DNA from: CALARM01 sp964431735
Lineage (GTDB): Bacteria; Vulcanimicrobiota; SpSt-956; JAKJGF01
Reading direction: 5' to 3'
Length of the DNA stretch: 25,138 bases
Assembly (NCBI GenBank): GCA_964431735.1
Contig: CAYSLJ010000107.1
Coordinates: 1 to 25,138 of the forward strand
Under the pieces are notes generated by a model. It worked only from the letters and a program-made list of their open reading frames with translations, made no database searches and was not told the DNA's origin. The position numbers and the translations under genes are program-made. Below are positions 16,856 to 25,058 of this stretch, one piece after another (within the stretch, counting starts at the first letter, position 1; every line of letters starts with the position of its first letter).

Positions 16856-17008
16856 AAAATAACTCTGGAAAATTATGGTTTTTGTCCTCCCGTAACGCGT
16901 AACGCGTAACGCGTCACGATTTTAAATATGATAAGGTTATTTTTTTACAACTCCTAAGCATGTAATAAAAGTCTTCCTACCGTCACGCGTTACGCGTTAC
17001 GCGTCACG
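16856..17008. repeat. Composite of two inverted heptamer arrays
   Basis: A type-B flank (16856-16890, reversed) leads into CGTAACG three times plus CGTCACG (16891-16918). A short AT-rich gap contains GGTTATTT. A truncated end of the palindromic element follows (CTAAGCATGTAATA, then GTCTTCCTAC), and then CGTCACG, CGTTACG twice and CGTCACG (16981-17008). The two arrays are inverted and could pair. The second array ends 48 bp before the likely start of the first radical-SAM gene. Confidence 0.7.
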
Positions 17009-17056
17009 AGAGAAAATATGTTCAGTATTAACGAAAAAGGAGCAAAGCCACTTTTT

Positions 17057-18766
17057 ATGGCCATTCCGTATATTTTATTATTCTATGTTCAGCGTATGGT
17101 CTACAAAAGAACCTTTGAATATCTCGGCAATACGGGGCTTATGTCTATTGCAGCTTTTCTGGAGAGCAAAGGATATAAAGCCCGTGTATTTACAGGCATA
17201 ACAACAGATGCCGTAAAAATATTTACTCATGAATCTCTGAAAGAGAAAATCTTTGCGGCAGGTTTTTACTGTGATTACGATAATCAGAGCGCAGTAGAAG
17301 AAATGAGTATTTTTTTTAAAGAAACATATAATATCCCTGTACTGGTCGGAGGGCCTCAGACAGTTCATATAGGGGAAGATTTTTTAAAAAAATCGAAATG
17401 TGATTTTTTAATAAGAGGTGACGGAGAATATACACTTTTCGAATTGCTTGAATATATGGCTTTTAACAGAATAAAAAAAGAAGACATTAAAGGTATTTTA
17501 TATTTAGATGATAAAGGCCATATGGTCTGTAATGAAAAGCGGCCTCTTATAATGGATCTGGACAGTCTCCCTTTCCCTTCTTCATCTCATTTACTGGATA
17601 AGTCCAGAAAATACAATTTCCCCGTTCTCTCTGCAAGAGGATGTCCCTTCAGATGCGCCTTCTGTTTTGAAGGAGGAAATACCAAAACCCTTCGTTTAAG
17701 GAGTGTAAAAAAAGTAACAGAAGAAATACAAAAGGGACTGGAAGAAAATCCTTCTGCAAAATACATATGGTTCGCCGATGATACTTTTACATTGAACTAT
17801 GAAAGAACAGAAGGGTTCTGCAGAGAGCTGAAGGAACTCAGAAAAAAATATGATTTTATATGGTTTGCTGAAGGACACCCTTCTATTATCTGTAAATGGC
17901 CGGAAATGGTTCCTATGATGAAAGAAGCGGGAATGGCAAGAATGCAGATAGGGCTTGAATCCGGGTGGAGTAAAGCACTTGAGATGTACAATAAACAGAT
18001 GACTCTGGCAAATATAGAAGAAGTAGTAAAAATCTGCAGGGATATTGATTTACCTCAGCTGACAGGTAATTTTATAATAGGTGGCGCATGTGAAACGGAA
18101 GAAACACTTCTTATAACAAAAGAGTATGCAGAAAAATTAATAAGATTCGCCCCGGGATTAATGGACATATATACAAGTACGATAATGCCTCTTCCCAATA
18201 CAGCCATATCAAAGGAGCCCGGCAGATTTGGCATAAAAATACTGGATGTCCCTTATCTTACTTCTCTGGAAGACTTTCCTGTAACAGAGACGGAAAAACT
18301 CTCAAGAAATGACATAAGTAATGCAAGATTTGATTTTGTAAAAAACATATCTCTTCTCTTCAAAGAACTTTTTAAATCAGGAAAAATTCCCTTTAATAGA
18401 ATAAAAAAACATTTTGAACTGGCTTTAAACTATAAGCTGCCAAGCACATGGTACAGTTATCTTTACTCAAAAGACAGGTTTGTCAATCCCTATTTCAATC
18501 TGCTCCTTAAAACATCTGCCGTAAGGCTCGAAGATATAAAAGAAAAAGAATTAAATTTTTATTATCCTGACAGGGTTTCAGATGATATAGAAGGATTGGA
18601 AGGGGTAATTCTTTCTCCTGAAGAATACAGGTTGCTTTTATTATGTAACGGAAAAATTGATATAAAAACAGTAAGAAACATGTTCAGTTCTATAGAGGAA
18701 GATAATTTATATAAAATATTAAAAAAGCTGGAGTCCCTTTACATGATAGTCTTTCATCGTCCTTAA
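17057..18766 (+). CDS. B12-binding-domain radical SAM protein 1 (putative RiPP maturase)
   Basis: 569 residues from the ATG at 17057. A frame extension to an ATG at 17018 exists, but the shorter start aligns with the paralogs: it begins MAIPYILLF as they begin M..ILLF, and puts the cluster cysteines at 196/200/203 as in the others. AAGGAG lies 14 bases upstream, rather far. An N-terminal B12-binding-like domain (GFYCDYDN, VLVGGPQ) is followed by the radical-SAM core with GCPFRCAFC, the DDTFTLNYER strand, and IGLESG. The last ~55 residues (LSPEEYRLLLLCNGK onward) look like a winged-helix, PqqD-like leader-binding region. It is the only one of the four on the plus strand and shares its last TTAA with its convergent neighbour. 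It probably modifies the Nif11-type peptide, perhaps by C-methylation. Confidence 0.85.
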   Translation: MAIPYILLFYVQRMVYKRTFEYLGNTGLMSIAAFLESKGYKARVFTGITTDAVKIFTHESLKEKIFAAGFYCDYDNQSAVEEMSIFFKETYNIPVLVGGPQTVHIGEDFLKKSKCDFLIRGDGEYTLFELLEYMAFNRIKKEDIKGILYLDDKGHMVCNEKRPLIMDLDSLPFPSSSHLLDKSRKYNFPVLSARGCPFRCAFCFEGGNTKTLRLRSVKKVTEEIQKGLEENPSAKYIWFADDTFTLNYERTEGFCRELKELRKKYDFIWFAEGHPSIICKWPEMVPMMKEAGMARMQIGLESGWSKALEMYNKQMTLANIEEVVKICRDIDLPQLTGNFIIGGACETEETLLITKEYAEKLIRFAPGLMDIYTSTIMPLPNTAISKEPGRFGIKILDVPYLTSLEDFPVTETEKLSRNDISNARFDFVKNISLLFKELFKSGKIPFNRIKKHFELALNYKLPSTWYSYLYSKDRFVNPYFNLLLKTSAVRLEDIKEKELNFYYPDRVSDDIEGLEGVILSPEEYRLLLLCNGKIDIKTVRNMFSSIEEDNLYKILKKLESLYMIVFHRP

Positions 18767-20523
18767 AAAGGAGCATAACCGATCCATCGTCTTTCTTCAA
18801 AAGAACGTAGAATCATAAGAGCTTTCTCATTAAAACTTTCTTCATATTCAAAGTAATTACAGAACAGTCTGTAGCAACGCTCCAGTATTTCACTCAATCT
18901 GAGTTTTCCGCTGCAATGAAGAAGTAATTCATATTCCATAGGTGAAAGGAGGTGTGTATCTAAATAAGGGCAGCCTTCTTCAAAAGAAAGATTACTCCAG
19001 AGATCAAAAACTCTCTGAGGATGACATGAGAATAATTTCTCCCTGTCTATCTTATCGGAAGGTTTTAAAATATTTTTTGCAAGACATTGATAATAATTAT
19101 GAGAAACAGGATCTGAAGCAAAGATAGCTGATATCCATATAGAAGGTATATTATATTTATAAAAGAGCCTGTAATTTGTGAGAATTGTTTCCATGGGTAT
19201 TTTCCCTCTTCTGTAAAGCTCTTTCATTTTATTTAAGATTTTTCTGTTAAAATCGACTCTTACATTGAACAGATCTATCCATGTAAAAGCTTCTGTTTCT
19301 GAAAGAGGTATATCTTCAAGAGCCAGAATTTCTCTTTCTCTGGCGAGTTTCATACCGAAAGAGGCCGGATCATTTGTTATGGCAGTATGGGAATAGGGAG
19401 TAAAGAAAAAGCTTGAAGAAATAAATCTGCCCGGGGCAATATCCAGAAAAGATGTGATTAATCTGACATCTGCTTCTATTGTGTCATGGCTTTCTAGCGG
19501 TCCTCCTATGATTATATTACCTGCGATCTGAGGTACATCTGCATCCACACAGAGTTTCATAACTCTCTCCATCATGTCGGCGTTTGTGCGCTTTCTGTAC
19601 ATAGACAGTACTCTGTCAGAGCCGGATTCTATTCCCAGTGCAATCTTTACCATTCCCGATTTCACCATAAGTTCAAGCATGTGAGGCCATTTAATAAGAG
19701 TCTCTGCATGAGCTTCACAGAACCATACGAAATTCTTCTCTTTTCTGATTTCCATAAGACCGGTGCATAAATCTTCAACCCTTTTCGGGTCAAGAGTAAA
19801 GGTACTGTCCTGAAAAAATATATATTTATATAAAGGATTTTTCTCAAAATGATATAGAATCTCATCAAGAACATTCTTTACACTTCTGAAACGAACAGTT
19901 CTTTTATTACTCCCTTCATAACAGAAGGTACATCTGTAAGGACATCCTCTCCCTGTAAGTACAGGCAATGAGTCCTGTGACACACCTTCACCTTCAAGAC
20001 TAAAATCTGGCCATGGAAGACTATCAAGATTTTCCACAGGTTTTCTGTCACGATGATAAACTATGTTACCATTCTCGTCCATACAGGTTATTCCGTCTAC
20101 TTCTGAAAGTTTTTTTCTTTTATTTATGTAAACTTCCAGCAGTTCCAGAAGGGTAAATTCACCTTCACCTCTTACTGCTGCATCACAGAGAGATCTACGG
20201 AAAAATGCCTCATCAAGTGACAGAGCCTGAGGACCGCCTATAAAAACAGGTATATTCCATTTTTCTTTAATTTTTCTGGACAGTTCAGCTACAAGATTGA
20301 CATTATCATAATCACAGTAAAAGCCGATAGTCTTTGTTCCTCTTTTATTTATTGTGTCTTCTATCCACTTATAAGCTTCACAGGAAAAGCCGCGAAACAT
20401 ATCTACAGAATAATGTTTTTCTTTCAAAAATACATTCAGGAGATTTAAACCTATAGTTACATCTCCTTCTATGGTACCGAAATGGTCTCTTCTCGTATTT
20501 ATTAAAAGAATATCACAGGCCAT
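18763..20523 (-). CDS. B12-binding-domain radical SAM protein 2 (putative RiPP maturase)
   Basis: 586 residues, ATG start seven bases after AAAGGA. N-terminal cobalamin-binding-like domain (residues about 1-130) with GFYCDYDN near 67-74 and FIGGPQ near 94-99. The radical-SAM 4Fe-4S motif is GCPYRCTFC (Cys194/198/201), followed by FQDSTFTLDPKRVE and LGIESG. The C-terminal segment (LSPMEYELLLHCSGK, then a helix-rich end) matches the winged-helix tail of the paralogs. It lies downstream of the leader peptide gene on the same strand, after about 400 bp without an intact gene, and a heptamer array stands just upstream of its ribosome site. The strand after the cluster has DS where proteins 1, 3 and 4 have DD. 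Predicted to act on the Nif11-type peptide. Confidence 0.85.
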   Translation of the reverse strand: MACDILLINTRRDHFGTIEGDVTIGLNLLNVFLKEKHYSVDMFRGFSCEAYKWIEDTINKRGTKTIGFYCDYDNVNLVAELSRKIKEKWNIPVFIGGPQALSLDEAFFRRSLCDAAVRGEGEFTLLELLEVYINKRKKLSEVDGITCMDENGNIVYHRDRKPVENLDSLPWPDFSLEGEGVSQDSLPVLTGRGCPYRCTFCYEGSNKRTVRFRSVKNVLDEILYHFEKNPLYKYIFFQDSTFTLDPKRVEDLCTGLMEIRKEKNFVWFCEAHAETLIKWPHMLELMVKSGMVKIALGIESGSDRVLSMYRKRTNADMMERVMKLCVDADVPQIAGNIIIGGPLESHDTIEADVRLITSFLDIAPGRFISSSFFFTPYSHTAITNDPASFGMKLAREREILALEDIPLSETEAFTWIDLFNVRVDFNRKILNKMKELYRRGKIPMETILTNYRLFYKYNIPSIWISAIFASDPVSHNYYQCLAKNILKPSDKIDREKLFSCHPQRVFDLWSNLSFEEGCPYLDTHLLSPMEYELLLHCSGKLRLSEILERCYRLFCNYFEYEESFNEKALMILRSFEERRWIGYAPF

Positions 20524-20543
20524 AAGAAAATCCTTTATTTAGT

Positions 20544-20572
20544 CGTGACGCGTAACGCGTGACGCGTGACGG
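20544..20572. repeat. CGTGACG/CGTAACG heptamer array upstream of radical SAM gene 2
   Basis: Four 7-bp units: CGTGACG, CGTAACG, CGTGACG, CGTGACG (20544-20571). The array ends 20 bp from the ATG and just upstream of AAAGGA, so it would be in the mRNA leader if transcription starts upstream. A weak match to the AGGAAAACCTTTATT flank follows. The remainder of 20573-20813 shows no gene. Confidence 0.75.
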
Positions 20573-20813
20573 GAGGGAAACGTTTATTCTTCCTTTAAGT
20601 TCTGACAAAAATATGATGCAAATCACTGGAATATTAATTTTGTATAAACTTCCAATAAAGCTTCACACAAAAATCACGAAAAGCTCCAGTCCATCTGCAT
20701 CATATTTACGTTTTGTATTTAAACATAATAAAATTTGTTAAGTGAATAAAGAAGAAAGAAGTTTTAATCAGAGGAAGTGATATCCACCTTTCATTAAACA
20801 GAAAGGTTTACGC

Positions 20814-20885
20814 TCATGAATATACCTGAACCTTATCGGATAATATCCTGCTAACAAGAGCTTTTACACTGTCTGATAAATATAA
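20814..20885 (-). pseudogene. Degenerate second Nif11-type leader start
   Basis: Read on the minus strand, this 24-codon frame gives LYLSDSVKALVSRILSDK then VQVYS and a stop. The intact leader peptide begins MSLESAKALVAKLQSDQ. KALV and SD fall at the same spacing, and the DNA is nearly identical over AAAAGCTCTTGT, with partial similarity extending upstream. There is no start codon in frame and the rest of the leader and core is absent. It looks like a decayed duplicate of the peptide gene, 37 bp beyond the intact gene's stop. Confidence 0.5.
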
Positions 20886-20922
20886 CCTTCACTCGGTCCT
20901 TACAACACTTAAGTTTTCCTGA

Positions 20923-21204
20923 CTAATGAGAAGCTGTCTCGGCTGCTGTAAATGCATAATCAACACCTACAATAGATAATCCTGCAGCTACCTGATCAAG
21001 ATGTTCATCTGATAATTCTTTAGCGCCTTTAGCACTTCTGACTTCCTTACTGGCAGCCTTGAATTCTTCAACAGTTACATCATAACCGTGTTTTTTAGCC
21101 ACTTCCAGAAGTTTTGCTTCAGATCCTGCAGATCTGAATTCTCCTGCCAGGGTCTGGTCGCTCTGAAGTTTTGCTACAAGAGCTTTTGCACTTTCTAATG
21201 ACAT
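20923..21204 (-). CDS. Nif11-type leader RiPP precursor peptide
   Basis: 93 residues. Residues 1-75 match the Nif11-like leader family: MSLESAKALVAKLQSD with helical heptads, a GYDVTVEEF segment near 40-48, and ELSDEHLDQVAAG at 63-75, which corresponds to the usual LSDEELEAVAGG cleavage motif. Cleavage after Gly75 would release the 18-residue core LSIVGVDYAFTAAETASH, which has no Cys, Lys, Arg or Pro and a single Tyr. A strong ribosome site (AAAGGAGGTGA) precedes the ATG, as expected for an abundant precursor. It lies between radical-SAM genes 3 and 2 on the same strand. The name Nif11 comes from nitrogen-fixation loci, but this form is a known RiPP leader. Product and activity are unknown. 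Confidence 0.85.
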   Translation of the reverse strand: MSLESAKALVAKLQSDQTLAGEFRSAGSEAKLLEVAKKHGYDVTVEEFKAASKEVRSAKGAKELSDEHLDQVAAGLSIVGVDYAFTAAETASH

Positions 21205-21229
21205 TTATATTCACCTCCTTTCCGTAAAA

Positions 21230-21260
21230 ATAATATTTTTTTTATGGCCTATTCTGTCTA
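21230..21260 (-). promoter_or_regulatory. Candidate promoter of the precursor peptide gene
   Basis: On the minus strand TAGACA (21255-21260) and TATTAT (21230-21235) are separated by 19 bp, slightly long. Transcription would start near 21223, just ahead of the AAAGGAGGTGA ribosome site. The 259-bp spacer 21205-21463 is otherwise AT-rich with no gene. An independent promoter would suit a precursor needed in excess of its enzymes. Confidence 0.3.
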
Positions 21261-21463
21261 AACCATTAAATTTTTAATTTCATATAAATACACTGAATTA
21301 TAAATTTTTACAGAAAAAAATAACCTTATAACCGGGATAAATGAAAACAAGTAGATAAATGAAAGTAATTAAACGGAACATATGTATATTGAAAGGCTAA
21401 TGCTATTAAAAATAATTTCAAAATTATTTATTCTAACATGACGATAAAATTCCTGCTAATTTT

Positions 21464-23227
21464 TTAAAATTTACAAAAAATTACCCAGTATTTTTTATCA
21501 AATGTGTTTATAAGGTTTAAAATATTAATTTTAAATTCATCCATATCCTTAAAATTACTGCCGAAAATCATATAAAGACTTTCCAGTACTTCTTTAAAAT
21601 TCAATTTTCCGCTGCATCTTAAAATCAGTTCAAATTCGAGAGGAGATAAGACATAATCTGAAATTTTCGGATATCCGTCACTGAAATTTACTGCTCTTCT
21701 TATTTCTACCGTACGAAGGGGCCGCCATGACAGGAGTTCCTCAGAAGGGACTTCTGTAAATCTTACTGCTTCCCCTTTCCATATGAGACGGAAATATTCG
21801 TCAAGCAATTGATTCTTCTTAAAAAAGTCAAAATACCACATAGAAGTAATACCGTACCGACATGCATTTTTATAATGAGAAAGAATAGTTTCGTAAGGTA
21901 CAAGATTATTCCGGAGCAATTCTTTCATTGTATTGAAGATATGATTGTTTACTTTCTGCCTGTATCTTACAATATCTTCTACAGAAGTTTCATGGCCTTT
22001 AACAAGAGGAAAATCATCAAATGATTTAATCCCGTCTTTATCCAGAATGGTAAGTCCGAAATCATCAGGTCTTTCTGCTATGGCAGTTCCCGGATAGGGT
22101 CTCAAAAATCCTGTCATAATATCAATAACACCGGGGGCTTTACGGAGTAATTTTTCCGCAAAAGCCATAGTAATAGCAATAGTTTCATCACTTTCCATTG
22201 CCCCCCCTGTTATAAGATTGGTTGCTATCTGAGAAATTCCGGCCTTTACAGTTTCATCTATAACAGCTTCTATTTCTTCCACGGTAATCTGTTTACCGTA
22301 CCTATCCAGAATATGCTGATTCCCTGTTTCAACACCTATCTGGAGTCTTACAATGCCGGATTTTGCCATCATATGTATCATTTCAGGCCATTTATAAAGT
22401 GTATGAATATGGGCTTCACAGTACCAGACAAAATCTTTTTCACGTCTCAGCTTATTTATTTCATTACAGAACTCTTCGACTCTCTGAGGATTTAAGGTAA
22501 AGGTATCATCCATTACAGCTATATAATTCAGAGAGGGATATAAATCGAAATTACGTTTTATCTCTTCTATTACAGAAGCTATACTCCTCAAACGAATCTT
22601 CTTTTTGTGACTGCTTTCATAGCAAAAAGCACATGAAAAAGGGCATCCCCGGCCGGTAAATATTGTATGTCCGTATTTACGATCCTTATGAAGAGAGCGA
22701 TGATATGCAGGGAAGGGCAGATTATCCAGGTCTTCTACAGGCTTTCCGGGAGGGTTTTGTTTCAATTTTTGTTCATTATCCATCCAGACCAGGTTTTCTA
22801 TATCTTCTTTTTTACCTTCACCTTTAACTATATAATCCATAAGGAGAGGAAATGTTTCTTCTCCTTCTCCCCTGAGGATATAATCACAGCGGGAACGGAG
22901 GAAAAAATCTTCTTTCAAATCAATTGACTGAGGACCTCCGATAATTACAGGAAAACCATATGTTTCTTTTATAAAAAGACTCAATTCCTCAACTGCCGTT
23001 CTATTTTCAAAATCGCAGGTAAAGCCTGTTGCCACAATGTTTCTGATGGAAAGTTCTCTTTCAATTATTTCCGGCACTTCATGGGTAAAGCCATGAAAAA
23101 CCCATGGCTCATAGCCTTTTTCTTCCAGAACTGCAGCCAGATAAAAAAGTCCCGGATAGTCAGAACTGTTATCAGATGGTCTTCCCAGATATCTTCTTAC
23201 ATTAAAAAGCAATATTGTATGAGACAA
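21464..23227 (-). CDS. B12-binding-domain radical SAM protein 3 (putative RiPP maturase)
   Basis: 587 residues, TTG start about ten bases after AGGGTGG. N-terminal cobalamin-binding-like domain with GFTCDFEN near 68-75 and IIGGPQ near 95-100. Radical-SAM motif GCPFSCAFC with Cys195/199/202, then MDDTFTLNPQRVEE and IGVETGN. A conserved P-G-T-A-I-A segment follows in the second half. The C-terminal region (WRPLRTVEIR, then LSPLEFELILRCSGK and two or three helices) is the winged-helix, PqqD-like tail shared by all four. It is 46 bp downstream of gene 4 and 259 bp upstream of the precursor gene, all on the minus strand, so 4, 3 and the precursor may share a transcript. Confidence 0.85.
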   Translation of the reverse strand: MSHTILLFNVRRYLGRPSDNSSDYPGLFYLAAVLEEKGYEPWVFHGFTHEVPEIIERELSIRNIVATGFTCDFENRTAVEELSLFIKETYGFPVIIGGPQSIDLKEDFFLRSRCDYILRGEGEETFPLLMDYIVKGEGKKEDIENLVWMDNEQKLKQNPPGKPVEDLDNLPFPAYHRSLHKDRKYGHTIFTGRGCPFSCAFCYESSHKKKIRLRSIASVIEEIKRNFDLYPSLNYIAVMDDTFTLNPQRVEEFCNEINKLRREKDFVWYCEAHIHTLYKWPEMIHMMAKSGIVRLQIGVETGNQHILDRYGKQITVEEIEAVIDETVKAGISQIATNLITGGAMESDETIAITMAFAEKLLRKAPGVIDIMTGFLRPYPGTAIAERPDDFGLTILDKDGIKSFDDFPLVKGHETSVEDIVRYRQKVNNHIFNTMKELLRNNLVPYETILSHYKNACRYGITSMWYFDFFKKNQLLDEYFRLIWKGEAVRFTEVPSEELLSWRPLRTVEIRRAVNFSDGYPKISDYVLSPLEFELILRCSGKLNFKEVLESLYMIFGSNFKDMDEFKINILNLINTFDKKYWVIFCKF

Positions 23228-23273
23228 GATTTATATTCCACCCTTTCAGAAAAAATTTCAACTACTGAAAATA

Positions 23274-25037
23274 CTATAAAGGAGTATAGGCAAGCCAGTA
23301 TTTATCTTCAAATTTTTTAAGTAAAAGAAATGCTTCTTTTTCATATTCTTCATAACTTTCAAATCTCTGAGAAAATTTCTCATGAATCGTGACAAGCATT
23401 TCTTTAAGACGCAATTTTCCTGTAGAATAAAGCAACAGTTCAAATTCGAGAGGTGAAAGCACATAAGTGCCAATTCTAGGATAGCCTTCCGAAAAATCCA
23501 CATCGCTCCACATTTCCATAATACGCTGCGGACGCCATCTATAAAGATCTTCATGAGGAATATCTACAGATCTCTTTACTGCTCCGCGGAAAAAAAGATT
23601 ATAATAGGCTTTCACAAAAGGAATTTCACTGTAAACAGCAGTATACCACACAGAAGGTATGGCGAAGGAAAAATCACGAAAAGAGTTTATAATTCTCTCA
23701 TGAGGGACTTTACCTTCTTTAAAAAGAGAAGTCATCTTTTTTATGCCATGAAATATCAATTCTTTCTGTCCTTTCGCTATATCTTCTCTTTTCATACTAT
23801 CTGTTTCCGTAACGGTATAATCGGCAAAACCTGTTATACCTTCAGGGTCAATTATATGGATACCATATTTTTCAGGCTCCATTCCTATGGCAGTATCCGG
23901 GTATGGCACAAGGGGACTTGGCCCTATTTCCAGTATACCGGGCGCCATTTCCAGCAGTTTTTCATAAAAAGCTTTGTTTACTTTCAATGTTTCAGGACTT
24001 TCAAAAGGGCCGCCTGTTATAAAAAAGCCTACAACCTGGTGAATTTCTGCATCAGATGCAGTTTTTATGACATATTCTATATCTTCCAGAGTAGTTCCTT
24101 TCCCGTAAAGATCAAGAACCTTCTGAACTCCTGTTTCTATACCTATTTGAAGTCTTACCATTCCTGCTTCTGCCATATAATAAAGCATTTCAGGCCATTT
24201 ACTTAAAAGTTTTACATGACCTTCACAGTACCAGACAAAATCCCTTTTTTCCCTGAGGCGGCTAAGGCCCTTACATATGTCCTTCACCCTTTCGGGAGAT
24301 ATGGTAAAGGTATCATCCAGAAAGGCAATATAATTTATATTATCGTCACTGTCCAGTATAGTTTCCACATCCTTTAAAACCCTGTCAACACTTCTGAGTC
24401 TTAAAGGACGGGAAATATTACCTTCATGACAGAAGGCACATCTGAAAGGACATCCTCTTCCTGTAAGTATTGTGGCTTTTTTCCTTACGTGCGGTTTATT
24501 TACCAGACGATGATAGGCAGGTAGCGGTAGTTCATCAAGATTTGAAACAATCGGGCCGGGAGGTTTCTTTATCAAACTGTCTTTTTCATCCACATAAATT
24601 ATTCCGTCAAGTTCTTTCCAGTTGCCTCCGTTATTATATAAACATTCAAGTATACGGAGAAGTGTTATCTCTCCTTCTCCGTATACACAGGCCATAGACA
24701 TAGATTTTTTCAGATATTCTGCATTAAATCCTGTAACCTGAGGCCCACCGAATATTACAGGGATACCGTAATCCTCTGCTATTTCTCTGCTCATACGGCA
24801 GACTTCAAGCTGATTTTCAAAATCACAGTAAAAACCTGCTGCCAGTATTTTATGTTTTTTCACCTGTTCTTTCAGAAATTCTCTTCCATAAAACAGTTCA
24901 CCCTGATAGACAGAGGCGTCATAACCTCTGTCTTCCAGAAAAGCTGCCAGAGACATTAATCCCAGGGATTCTACCGATGTCTCAAGCATACTGTATATGA
25001 CTCTATATATATTAAAAAGTAAAATCTTGCCTTCCAA
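23274..25037 (-). CDS. B12-binding-domain radical SAM protein 4 (putative RiPP maturase)
   Basis: 587 residues from the TTG at 25035-25037, which follows AAAGGAG at five bases; the frame can begin five codons earlier at another TTG that lies ahead of this ribosome site. With this start the protein begins MEGKILLFN, like its paralogs. Cobalamin-binding-like domain with GFYCDFEN and IFGGPQ; radical-SAM motif GCPFRCAFC with Cys196/200/203; LDDTFTISPERV and IGIETG follow. The tail has WRPQR, then LSPLEFELLLYSTGK and a helix-rich end. First gene of the minus-strand group in this window; a heptamer array begins 21 bp upstream. Predicted to act on the Nif11-type precursor. Whether the four enzymes do different or successive steps cannot be read from sequence. 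Confidence 0.85.
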   Translation of the reverse strand: MEGKILLFNIYRVIYSMLETSVESLGLMSLAAFLEDRGYDASVYQGELFYGREFLKEQVKKHKILAAGFYCDFENQLEVCRMSREIAEDYGIPVIFGGPQVTGFNAEYLKKSMSMACVYGEGEITLLRILECLYNNGGNWKELDGIIYVDEKDSLIKKPPGPIVSNLDELPLPAYHRLVNKPHVRKKATILTGRGCPFRCAFCHEGNISRPLRLRSVDRVLKDVETILDSDDNINYIAFLDDTFTISPERVKDICKGLSRLREKRDFVWYCEGHVKLLSKWPEMLYYMAEAGMVRLQIGIETGVQKVLDLYGKGTTLEDIEYVIKTASDAEIHQVVGFFITGGPFESPETLKVNKAFYEKLLEMAPGILEIGPSPLVPYPDTAIGMEPEKYGIHIIDPEGITGFADYTVTETDSMKREDIAKGQKELIFHGIKKMTSLFKEGKVPHERIINSFRDFSFAIPSVWYTAVYSEIPFVKAYYNLFFRGAVKRSVDIPHEDLYRWRPQRIMEMWSDVDFSEGYPRIGTYVLSPLEFELLLYSTGKLRLKEMLVTIHEKFSQRFESYEEYEKEAFLLLKKFEDKYWLAYTPL

Positions 25038-25058
25038 AATATCTCCTTTCAATGTCTC

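Noticed and set aside
16538..16909. A plus-strand open frame of 123 codons in the gene-poor region
   Set aside because: It is antisense to the transposase remnant, runs into a heptamer array at its end, and has no protein-like conservation that I can see.
20923..21204. Nitrogen-fixation role for the Nif11-like peptide
   Set aside because: No nif genes are present, and the ELSDEHLDQVAAG motif and adjacent radical-SAM genes fit a RiPP leader.
21405..21432. Terminator downstream of radical-SAM gene 3
   Set aside because: The inverted repeat AATAATTT/AAATTATT is all A and T with no GC stem, so it is too weak to call.
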